Shown here one piece after another: positions 1-5,153 of a DNA stretch of 5,153 bases (position 1 is the stretch's first letter; each line of letters opens with the position of its first letter). Under the pieces are notes generated by a model. The model saw nothing but the letters and a program-made list of their open reading frames with translations, was not told the DNA's origin and did no database searches. This stretch comes from Belnapia sp. (lineage in GTDB: Bacteria; Pseudomonadota; Alphaproteobacteria; Acetobacterales; Acetobacteraceae): the NCBI GenBank assembly GCA_028291445.1, contig JAQGIA010000572.1, forward strand, positions 1 to 5,153, written 5' to 3'. The position numbers were made by a program, and so were the translations under genes.

Positions 1-2
1 CC

Positions 3-518
3 TTCCTGATCCTTCGCAGCCAGCATTTCGTGGTCGACCGCGAATTGCAGTTGCAGTCCCATCGCGCGCTGCTGAAGCCCGACATCGTCTGGAACACCGA
101 ACGCGGCCTGGCGGCGACCCCGAGCCAACTCGCCTGGGCCGAGCGCGAAAGGGCCGCGTGGTACCGCCGGCTGGCGGAATTCTTCACCCGCTTCGACGTG
201 CTGGTGACCCCCGGCGCGGCGACCCCGGCCTTCGACGTGATGCTGCGGCACCCGGAGAGTGTGGCCGGGACGAAGCTGGAGAATTACATGGCGGCCTCGA
301 TGCTGAACGCCGCCATCACCCTGGCCGGCTGCCCGGCGGTGGCGGTCCCGGCGGGCCTCGACCAGTACGGAAGGCCGGTCGGGCTGCAGGTGGCGGCGCC
401 GCCACGGCAGGATGCGCGGGCGCTGCAAGCGGCGGCGATGTTCGAGGCGGTGGCGGGGCTGGACAAGGCGGTGCCGATCGACCCCAGGCCGGGGGTGGCG
501 CCGCCGGTTGAGGAATAG
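3..518 (+). CDS. Amidase signature family hydrolase, C-terminal part (5' truncated by window edge)
   Basis: The frame is open from the first bases of the window to a TAG at 516-518, giving about 171 residues. No start is visible: the GTG at 30 is an internal Val codon, because the frame continues upstream as FLILRSQHF before it. The fragment matches the C-terminal third of amidase-signature enzymes (typically 450-500 residues). It shows a VLVTPGAATPAF stretch, a helix with NAAITLAGCPAVAVPAG, and the typical DQYGRPVGLQV segment followed by a closing alanine-rich helix. Family members hydrolyse amide bonds (amidases, the GatA subunit, allophanate hydrolase-like enzymes) with a Ser-cisSer-Lys triad. 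That triad lies in the N-terminal half, outside the window, so neither activity nor substrate can be judged. The tail is short and Pro-rich (PRPGVAPPVEE). A GatA role is unlikely but not excluded. Family assignment is solid; specificity is unknown. Confidence 0.88.
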   Translation, partial: FLILRSQHFVVDRELQLQSHRALLKPDIVWNTERGLAATPSQLAWAERERAAWYRRLAEFFTRFDVLVTPGAATPAFDVMLRHPESVAGTKLENYMAASMLNAAITLAGCPAVAVPAGLDQYGRPVGLQVAAPPRQDARALQAAAMFEAVAGLDKAVPIDPRPGVAPPVEE

Positions 519-526
519 GGCGTGAT

Positions 527-570
527 GGCTTGGAGCGGAACCAGCGGAAATCCTGAATCATGCCGCTAGA
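527..570. repeat. Candidate dispersed intergenic repeat block beside the hairpin
   Basis: The stretch runs from GGCTTGGAGCGGAACC through CCTGAATCATGCCGCTAGA. It resembles the short palindromic intergenic elements common in alphaproteobacterial genomes, with GAGCGG-, ATCATG- and CCGCT-type words. Within it, AGCGG (543-547) can pair with CCGCT (563-567). Its ATCATG (557-562) is also complementary to CATGAT (584-589) in the left arm of the neighbouring hairpin, so the two parts may form one unit. I judge this from word composition and position only, since repeat copy number cannot be seen in one window. Confidence 0.3.
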
Positions 571-577
571 CAACGGC

Positions 578-620
578 CTGGACCATGATCGGCGCTGCTG
601 CCAGCGCGATCATGGTCCAG
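578..620. terminator. Strong hairpin downstream of the amidase; possible terminator or dispersed palindrome
   Basis: Bases 578-591 (CTGGACCATGATCG) are the exact reverse complement of 607-620. After a single bulged G at 592, bases 593-597 (CGCTG) pair with 602-606 (CAGCG), closing on the 4-nt loop CTGC. That gives 19 paired positions and one bulge. It begins 60 nt after the amidase stop, a plausible place for transcript 3'-end formation or stabilisation. However, no T run follows on the plus strand (CACCGCAAGC) and no A run precedes it for minus-strand transcripts, so it is not a classical intrinsic terminator. A palindromic repeat element is an equally good reading. Confidence 0.5.
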
Positions 621-763
621 CACCGCAAGCCGGGGTGTCCGCGACCAAGCTCCGCCAGGCCCCTCGCCGCAGCATTTCGATGCCAGTGTAAACCGGTCCG
701 ATAGCGCTGGCGACCAGAACATCCTGTAGAAGTCTTGCCGAAGGTGGTAACGAACCGACCTCC

Positions 764-767
764 GGAG
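764..767 (+). promoter_or_regulatory. Ribosome binding site (GGAG) that bears on the start choice
   Basis: GGAG lies 4 nt before the ATG at 772 and 7 nt before a second, in-frame ATG at 775. The 7-nt spacing is closer to optimal, so translation may start at the second Met, making the protein 749 rather than 750 residues. The functional difference is negligible. Confidence 0.6.
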
Positions 768-771
768 TTAC

Positions 772-3024
772 ATGATGCCGCGCTTGGCCTTGGCCTTCTT
801 CTGCTCGGGCTTCAGTGCCCTGATGTGCCAAGTGGTTTGGCAACGCATGCTGGGGATCTTCGCCGGCTCCGATACGGTCAGCGCGGCCTTGGTCGTCGCC
901 GCGTTCCTGGGCGGGCTCGGCATCGGCAGCCTCATCGGTGCCAAGCTGGCCGACCGGCTTTCGGCACGGCAGGCGCTGCTGGGTTTCGCCCTCTGCGAGG
1001 TCGGGGTGGCCGCGTTTGCTCCGCTGAGCAAGCTGTTCCTGTACGATGTGCTGGCGCTCGGCCTGGCCGGCGTGGTCGACAACCAGGCCGCCATATTCGC
1101 CCTGTGCTTCGCCGGCCTGATCCTGCCCACCACGCTGATGGGCGCCTCGCTGCCGTTGCTGGCGCGCACCGTCGCCACCTCCCTCGATACCGTCGCCCAG
1201 CGCATCGGCTGGCTCTATGCACTGAACACCCTCGGGGCCGGGGCCGGGACCTTGCTCGGCGGCTGGTTCATCATCGGCAGCATGGGCTATGTCGGGGCGC
1301 TCTGGGTTGCCGCGATCCTCAACCTGGCCGCCGCCGGCATCGCCCTCAGCCTCCGGCCGCGGCTGCCGACGCGGCTGGCCGTGGCGCCGGCACCGGCCTT
1401 CGCCCCTCCTGGCAAGGCTGGCACCAGCCTGCCGCTCTGGTGCCTGCTGGTGTTCCTCTCCGGTTACGTGATCGTCGCGCTCGAAATCATCTGGGTCCGC
1501 GTCATGGGCCAGATCGGGCAATTCCATGCCTATCTGTTCCCGACCGTGCTGGGCCTGTTCCTGCTTGCCGACGGGGCCGGCATCGCCTTTGCTTCCTGGA
1601 TTCTGCACCGTCTGCCGGACCCGCGCCGGACCTTCTTCTTGCTGCAATCCGTCGGCTTCGTCCTGGCGACGATCCTGCTGATCGGCCTGTGGTTCGCCCT
1701 GTCGTATTGGCCGCTCGACGGCTACCTGACGATCGACCGGTGGCGGCTGGCCGATCGCCCGCTGCTGCTGGCTTTAGGAGTGACCATCCTGCTGGTCAGT
1801 CCGCCCGCCTTCCTGATAGGGATGACCTTCCCGGTCGTGCAGCGTGCCATTCAGCATGACCTCGCCTCGGTCGGCGCTCGCATCGGCTGGGTGCAACTGG
1901 CCAATATCGCCGGCAATGCGGCTGGCTCCCTCGTGACCGGCCTCGTCAGCCTGCATCTGTTCGGCACGATGGGGACCTTGCGCCTCCTCGCGGCGCTCTC
2001 CCTCGCCCTGCTCCTCGGCTGGCTGGCACTCGGCGGCTGGCGCCGGCGGCGTCCCGAAGCGGGCCTGGCGATGGCCTGTGCCGCGCTGATGGCGCTGCTG
2101 CCCGGCAATGCCGCCTTCTGGTCCCGCCTGCACGCGCAGGAGCCCGGCGGCTACGCGGCCTGGGGCGAGGACCGCTCGGGCGTCGCCTATTTCCGGGCGA
2201 GCACGGATGCCGGACGCAAGCCCGGATCATTCTTCATCATGGGTTATGTGCAGGGCTATCAGCCCTTTCTCGCAGAGCACATGCTGCTCGGCGTTGCCGG
2301 CCCGCTGCTGCACCCGGCCCCCCGCCGGGTGCTGCTCATCGGGATCGGCAGCGGCGGCACGCCCTGGGGGGCCACCGTATCGCCGCACACGCAGTTGCTT
2401 CGCATGGTGGAAATCGTCGCACCGACGATCGGCACGCTGCGGCAGATCGCCAGCGATGACCCGGGCGGCCCAGTGGCTGCCGTGCTGGGTGACCCCCGCC
2501 TCGATATCGTCCAGGGCGACGGACGTCGCCTCCTCGCCGGCTCCGAGGAGCGCTACGACGTGATCGAAGCGGATGCGATCCGGGCCGAAAGCTCGCATAG
2601 CGGCATGCTCTATTCCAGCGAGTACCTGGCCCTGGTCCGGCGGCGGCTGGCCCCTGGCGGCCTCTACGTGCAATGGGCGCCGACCTGGCGGGCAGTGGCG
2701 ACCTTCACGGCCGCCTTCCCGCATGCGGTCATGCTGCGCCCGGCCAATATCATGATCGGCAGCGAGAGCCCCATCGATCATGCGGCGCTGCCGGGCCGCC
2801 TTGCCGAAGCATCGGTCGTGCAACACCTGCGGCGTGGCAATCCCCGGCTCGAAGCACCGCAGGACTTGATCGCCAACCCGCCCCTGATGTGGCGGCCCGA
2901 TACGCCCCGGCTCGGCGAGGTGCTGACCGACATGCGACCACGCGACGAGTTCTTCCTGAACAATGGCATCCGAGCCACCTCGGTTCGGGCGCCGGAGCTG
3001 GAGCCGCCCGCCGGCCCGCCCTGA
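772..3024 (+). CDS. Fused MFS-like membrane / spermidine-synthase-like protein
   Basis: This is a 750-residue two-part protein. Residues 1 to about 447 are hydrophobic, with roughly 13 probable membrane segments. They contain an internal duplication: F10-x-SG...W23-x-R25..G28 recurs as F228-x-SG...E238-IIW241-x-R243..G246, and R144-IGW...N152 recurs as R370-IGW...N378. Residues 448-750 form a soluble domain related to spermidine synthases. It has SFFIMGYVQGYQPF (486-499), the nucleotide-binding loop GIGSGG (524-529), acidic E547 in MVEIV, GDGR (582-585), YDVIEADAI (595-603) and LAPGGLYVQW (626-635). The family is usually named fused MFS/spermidine synthase; few members have a proven function. 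The usual catalytic DxxDP motif is only partly kept: D601 aligns with the first Asp, but R604 and A605 replace the second Asp and the Pro. True spermidine synthesis is therefore doubtful, while SAM or decarboxylated-SAM binding remains plausible. It is probably an inner-membrane protein and stands alone here. Family assignment is confident, function is not. Confidence 0.9.
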   Translation: MMPRLALAFFCSGFSALMCQVVWQRMLGIFAGSDTVSAALVVAAFLGGLGIGSLIGAKLADRLSARQALLGFALCEVGVAAFAPLSKLFLYDVLALGLAGVVDNQAAIFALCFAGLILPTTLMGASLPLLARTVATSLDTVAQRIGWLYALNTLGAGAGTLLGGWFIIGSMGYVGALWVAAILNLAAAGIALSLRPRLPTRLAVAPAPAFAPPGKAGTSLPLWCLLVFLSGYVIVALEIIWVRVMGQIGQFHAYLFPTVLGLFLLADGAGIAFASWILHRLPDPRRTFFLLQSVGFVLATILLIGLWFALSYWPLDGYLTIDRWRLADRPLLLALGVTILLVSPPAFLIGMTFPVVQRAIQHDLASVGARIGWVQLANIAGNAAGSLVTGLVSLHLFGTMGTLRLLAALSLALLLGWLALGGWRRRRPEAGLAMACAALMALLPGNAAFWSRLHAQEPGGYAAWGEDRSGVAYFRASTDAGRKPGSFFIMGYVQGYQPFLAEHMLLGVAGPLLHPAPRRVLLIGIGSGGTPWGATVSPHTQLLRMVEIVAPTIGTLRQIASDDPGGPVAAVLGDPRLDIVQGDGRRLLAGSEERYDVIEADAIRAESSHSGMLYSSEYLALVRRRLAPGGLYVQWAPTWRAVATFTAAFPHAVMLRPANIMIGSESPIDHAALPGRLAEASVVQHLRRGNPRLEAPQDLIANPPLMWRPDTPRLGEVLTDMRPRDEFFLNNGIRATSVRAPELEPPAGPP

Positions 3025-3122
3025 CCGCGCCGCGATCCGGCAGGCCTGAGGCCGCTGGTGGCGGATGGCGGATGGCGGATGGCGGATGGCAAAATCGCCC
3101 TTAGCGACGCCGTGCCGGCCGC
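3025..3122. other. Gap between converging genes
   Basis: This 98-nt stretch lies between the stop of the plus-strand fusion protein and the stop of the minus-strand epimerase. It carries the heptamer tandem repeat. On the minus strand there is also a very weak terminator-like arrangement (TCGC, loop TAAGG, GCGA, then TTTT; plus-strand positions 3091-3107). The stem is only four pairs, so I do not call it a terminator with any confidence. Confidence 0.6.
3061..3088. repeat. Tandem heptamer GCGGATG, four perfect copies
   Basis: Four uninterrupted identical copies of the 7-mer GCGGATG are followed by a partial GC and then AAAATCGCCC. The preceding seven bases (GCTGGTG) match the unit at five of seven positions and may be a decayed copy. 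The array lies outside both flanking coding regions, 36 nt after one stop and 34 nt before the other. A unit not divisible by three is consistent with non-coding sequence and with slippage-driven variation in copy number. Confidence 0.85.
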
Positions 3123-4064
3123 CTATCCCGCCCGCCACGCCAGCAAATCCGCTGCAGCCCGATCCGTATCGAACCCCGCCACCCAGCCCGTCGCCGCCCT
3201 GATCCGCGCCACCGCCATCGCCACCCGCGGCGGCATATGCGTCACCGCATTCGGCACCTCCCCCGGTCCCGCCATCCGCCAGCGGAACCCCGGCTTCACC
3301 CGCGCCACCGCCCGGCAGAAATCCGCCACATCGCTCACCCGTCCGGTGCCGAGGTTGAACACTCCCACCGCCGCCGGCGCCCGCAGCAAGGCCACCAGCC
3401 CCGCAGCCACGTCCCGGCTGTAGATCTGGTCGCCTGGCGTCACCGGCCCCAGCACCGCCTCGCCATCCCGGTCGAAGGCATCCAGCGCCTGCATCGCCGG
3501 CGAGAGCGTGTCCCGCACTCCCGTCGCCCATTCCCAGGGCCCATAGACCGAGCCCAGCCGTGCCGCCGCCGCGGCGATGCCGGCCACCTCGGCCAGCCGC
3601 AGCACCGTCTGCTCCGCCGCCAGCTTGGTGATGCCGTACAGCGCCAGCGGCCGTGGCCAGCTGGTCGCCTCGTCATAGGGGCCGCCACCCGCCGGCGGGT
3701 GGCCATAGACCGAGCCGGAGGAGAGATAGAACAGCCGCCCCACCCCGTGGCGGGCCGCCGCCCGGACGGCGGCCACCGCGCCGCCGATATTCACCGCGAC
3801 GATCGGTTCCGGATCCGCCCTTTCCCGCGCGGGGCCGGCCGTCACCACCGCCGCATGCAGCAGCGCGGTGACCGGGCTCGCCCTAAAGGCGCGGTCCCAA
3901 TCCGCCGCGCTGCGGATATCGCCCTGCACCCAGGTGGCGCCGTCCGGCGCCCGCGCCGGGGCCGACAGCGCGTCGAAGGCAACCACCGCCTCGCCGGCGG
4001 CCCGCAGCGCCGCCACCACATTCAATCCGACGAAACCCGCCGCGCCGCTGACCAGGATTGCCAT
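3123..4064 (-). CDS. NAD-dependent epimerase/dehydratase (extended SDR) family protein
   Basis: This 313-residue protein has the full extended short-chain dehydrogenase layout. The Rossmann motif G7-AAG10-FVG13 is at the N-terminus. D31 ends strand 2, which favours NAD(H) over NADP(H). GDI is at 48-50, and HAAV (70-73) and N92 are in the cofactor region. The catalytic set is Ser116/Ser118 in LSSGSVYG (114-121) and Y143-GIT-K147. LGSVYGPWE (170-178) and the D218-VA segment are typical of the substrate half. The length fits the family (about 300-340). Members interconvert or oxidise nucleotide sugars and related sugars; the motifs do not identify the substrate, so GalE-like, dehydratase-like and sugar dehydrogenase roles all remain open. 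The ATG at 4064 is supported by GAGG 4 nt upstream, which overlaps the stop of the preceding acylphosphatase gene (6-nt gap). This makes it the last gene of the minus-strand operon, probably translated by coupling. Confidence 0.9.
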   Translation of the reverse strand: MAILVSGAAGFVGLNVVAALRAAGEAVVAFDALSAPARAPDGATWVQGDIRSAADWDRAFRASPVTALLHAAVVTAGPARERADPEPIVAVNIGGAVAAVRAAARHGVGRLFYLSSGSVYGHPPAGGGPYDEATSWPRPLALYGITKLAAEQTVLRLAEVAGIAAAAARLGSVYGPWEWATGVRDTLSPAMQALDAFDRDGEAVLGPVTPGDQIYSRDVAAGLVALLRAPAAVGVFNLGTGRVSDVADFCRAVARVKPGFRWRMAGPGEVPNAVTHMPPRVAMAVARIRAATGWVAGFDTDRAAADLLAWRAG

Positions 4065-4070
4065 GGGGCC

Positions 4071-4337
4071 TCACCGCTGATGGAAGCCCTCACCCTCCGG
4101 CAATTCGGCGAAATTCTCCAGGATGGCATCCACCCGCGCCAGCAGCGGCCCGCGCCGGCAGGCGGTCAGCAAGGCCTGCATCGCCGGCTCCGGCCCGGCG
4201 ACCACCGCTTCCACCCGGCCATCGACGGTGTTGCGGACCCAGCCTTCCAGGCCCAGCCGCCGCGCCTCCCGCACCATCCAGGCGCGATAGCCGACGCCCT
4301 GGACCCGGCCTTCGATCATCAGGTGATGCGCCTTCAT
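4071..4337 (-). CDS. acyP: Acylphosphatase
   Basis: This 88-residue protein has the standard length and fold signature of small acylphosphatases (EC 3.6.1.7). They hydrolyse the carboxyl-phosphate bond of compounds such as acetyl phosphate, carbamoyl phosphate and 1,3-bisphosphoglycerate in the cytosol. The first signature [11 protein letters not shown] (10-20) supplies the phosphate-binding loop and catalytic R18. The second, [17 protein letters not shown] (32-48), supplies catalytic N36. Both key residues are present, so the enzyme should be active. The ATG at 4337 shares four bases (ATGA) with the stop of the upstream ATP12 gene, and GGAG sits 8 nt before it inside that gene, so translation is probably coupled. 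The physiological substrate of bacterial acylphosphatases is generally unclear, and the neighbours do not settle it. Confidence 0.95.
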   Translation of the reverse strand: MKAHHLMIEGRVQGVGYRAWMVREARRLGLEGWVRNTVDGRVEAVVAGPEPAMQALLTACRRGPLLARVDAILENFAELPEGEGFHQR

Positions 4338-5038
4338 GCCGCCAGCTCCAGCAGCCGGGCGATCACCGCCACATCCTCGCGGATCCGCTGGCGCCGTTCC
4401 GCCGCCTCGGCGTCCAGCCCCCAGAATCGCTCCTGGAAGGTCTCGTCGAGGATCGCCAGCCGATGCGCCTCCGCCGCGCTCAGCCGATGCTGCACCACCG
4501 CCAAGGCCAGCACGAGGCTGCCGAAGGCGGGGACCAGCACGCCCAGCGCCACGAGCTGCATCGGGCCGAGCGCGGCCACCACGCGGCGCAGCGCCGCCAG
4601 CGCCACCGGGTCCTGCGGCACCGGCATGATGCCCGTGGTCACCCGCAGCGGCGCATCATGCTGCAACGCCGCCCAATCCAGCAGCGGCTGCCATTCCGCC
4701 GCCTGCAAGGCGGCCAGCCGTTCATCCGCCGCGCGGTAGCACAGCAGGTCGGTCTCGGCGTATTTCGCCAAGCCCTCGACCATCGGTGCCGGGTCGGTGG
4801 CGATGCGTTCCTGCGCAGTGCCGGCCAGCCGGGTCAGCGGCAGCTCGGCCATGGACATCGTGCCGCCCTTGGCACCGCCGCCGGCCGTGGCCCATTCCGC
4901 CGCCACCGCCTCGGCCAGCCGCGGCGAGGCCATCACCAGCGGCCCGCCGCCCGGGATGCGCAGCGGCTTGCCATCCAACATCACCCCGAAGCCGCCCGGC
5001 TGGGGGGCCAGGTCGACGCTCTCCCAGAATCGCTTCAT
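4334..5038 (-). CDS. atp12: ATP12 family chaperone for F1-ATPase assembly
   Basis: This 234-residue protein matches the ATP12 family. In mitochondria these chaperones bind free F1 alpha subunit and hand it on for alpha/beta hexamer assembly; alphaproteobacterial homologues are thought to do the same in the cytoplasm. Recognisable segments in order are [16 protein letters not shown] (16-31), LAEAVAAEW (41-49), [14 protein letters not shown] (66-79), the hallmark [11 protein letters not shown] (93-103), a QPLLDWA segment followed by LRVTTGI, a GSLVLALAV helix, and [16 protein letters not shown] (197-212). The EW pair and the LDE...WG.D region are family-conserved positions. No signal peptide or membrane span is needed or seen. 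The ATG at 5038 is backed by a perfect GGAGG (5047-5051) at 8-nt spacing. The ATP synthase genes themselves are not in the window, as is common for this assembly factor. Its end overlaps acyP by 4 nt. Confidence 0.93.
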   Translation of the reverse strand: MKRFWESVDLAPQPGGFGVMLDGKPLRIPGGGPLVMASPRLAEAVAAEWATAGGGAKGGTMSMAELPLTRLAGTAQERIATDPAPMVEGLAKYAETDLLCYRAADERLAALQAAEWQPLLDWAALQHDAPLRVTTGIMPVPQDPVALAALRRVVAALGPMQLVALGVLVPAFGSLVLALAVVQHRLSAAEAHRLAILDETFQERFWGLDAEAAERRQRIREDVAVIARLLELAA

Positions 5039-5043
5039 TCCCG

Positions 5044-5153
5044 CTACCTCCCCCGGCCGAACAGGCCGCGCAACAGTTCCTGCGCCGGCTCCGGCAGCGC
5101 CCGGCCTTGCCCCTGGCCTTGGTTTGGCGCGGGCGACGGGGTCGGCACCGCGG
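5044..5153 (-). CDS. C-terminal tail of an unidentified upstream gene (partial)
   Basis: Read on the minus strand from the window edge, one frame stays open and ends in TAG at 5046-5044, only 5 nt before the ATP12 start. It yields about 35 residues: a Pro/Ala-rich linker (AVPTPSPAP), a short Gln-Gly run (NQGQGQG), then a compact amphipathic tail (LPEPAQELLRGLFGRGR). Two things suggest real coding: the GGAGG of the next gene is embedded in its last codons, and the spacing matches the rest of this operon. The tail carries no family signature, so I assign no function. An envelope or membrane-associated protein with a disordered linker would fit but is only a guess. The gene's body lies beyond the right edge. 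Confidence 0.6.
   Translation of the reverse strand, partial: AVPTPSPAPNQGQGQGRALPEPAQELLRGLFGRGR
5047..5051 (-). promoter_or_regulatory. Ribosome binding site GGAGG of the ATP12 gene
   Basis: This consensus site lies 8 nt before the ATG at 5038. It sits inside the last two sense codons of the upstream gene fragment, so ribosomes finishing that gene would pass over it. This supports the chosen start and an operon arrangement. Confidence 0.75.

Larger units (their letters stand above)
519..771. other. Non-coding gap between amidase and membrane protein
   Basis: This 253-nt stretch separates two plus-strand genes and has no convincing gene. Short frames starting at 525 (14 codons) and 585 (39 codons) lack a convincing ribosome site and run through repeat-like or hairpin sequence. 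The left part (about 527-620) holds the structured block described separately. The right part (621-763) is less GC-biased than its surroundings and must contain any promoter for the downstream gene, but I find no well-spaced -35/-10 pair that I would call. Confidence 0.7.

Noticed and set aside
525..704. Two small plus-strand frames in the intergenic gap (starts at 525 and 585)
   Set aside because: They are 14 and 39 codons long, have no convincing ribosome site, and overlap the repeat-like block and the hairpin.
743..760. Possible operator-like inverted repeat before the fusion gene
   Set aside because: Only the outer GGT/ACC and scattered inner positions match. The symmetry is too poor to call a binding site.
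735..763. TTGCCG as a -35 box for the fusion gene
   Set aside because: At 17-nt spacing the -10 position reads ACCTCC, which does not resemble TATAAT. It also falls on the ribosome site region.
610..1647. 345-codon open frame on the minus strand, opposite the membrane protein
   Set aside because: Its translation is a low-complexity Gln/Gly/Glu/Arg-rich string with no domain. It lies opposite a clearly recognisable protein and comes from the GC-biased third positions of that gene.
3091..3107. Minus-strand terminator-like TCGC/GCGA stem followed by TTTT after the epimerase gene
   Set aside because: The stem has only four Watson-Crick pairs, which is too weak to distinguish from chance. It is mentioned only in the gap description.
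2227..3531. 434-codon minus-strand frame spanning the 3' end of the fusion gene, the gap and part of the epimerase gene
   Set aside because: It is Gly/Ala-rich without motifs, runs through the heptamer repeat, and conflicts with two well-supported genes. It is a typical GC-rich shadow frame.
3237..4739. 500-codon plus-strand frame opposite the minus-strand operon
   Set aside because: It is Arg/His/Pro-rich without recognisable domains, and it crosses three genes with clear family signatures on the other strand.

Overview
The window is GC-rich, with strong G/C preference at third codon positions. Together with a bacterial ATP12-type F1-ATPase assembly chaperone, a family found mainly in alphaproteobacteria and mitochondria, this points to an alphaproteobacterium. 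A Rhodospirillales/Acetobacteraceae-like host is my best guess, but that is inference. No RNA gene, IS element, CRISPR array or integrase is visible.

Layout. (1) Left edge to 518, plus strand: the C-terminal ~171 residues of an amidase-signature hydrolase; its catalytic part lies outside the window. (2) 519-771: a non-coding gap with a near-perfect hairpin (578-620), next to a block that looks like a dispersed intergenic repeat. (3) 772-3024, plus strand: a 750-residue polytopic membrane protein. It has an internally duplicated transporter-like region fused to a spermidine-synthase-like Rossmann domain, which seems to have lost part of the aminopropyltransferase active site. (4) 3025-3122: a short gap between converging genes with four perfect tandem copies of a 7-mer. 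(5) 5153 down to 3123, minus strand: a tightly packed operon. It contains the tail of an unidentified gene, the ATP12-family chaperone, an acylphosphatase and an NAD-dependent epimerase/dehydratase-type protein. Junctions are 5 nt, a 4-nt ATGA overlap and 6 nt, so these genes are very probably co-transcribed and translationally coupled.

How the genes work together. The minus-strand operon joins F1 alpha-subunit assembly (ATP12) with a small acyl-phosphate hydrolase and a sugar-nucleotide-type oxidoreductase. The tight packing shows co-expression, but no shared pathway can be read from the sequence. The two plus-strand genes are probably separate transcription units, because a 253-nt gap with a strong hairpin lies between them. 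I see mostly ordinary chromosomal content. The items most worth a second look are the membrane/SpdSyn fusion with its altered active site, the intergenic hairpin and repeat block, and the heptamer repeat.
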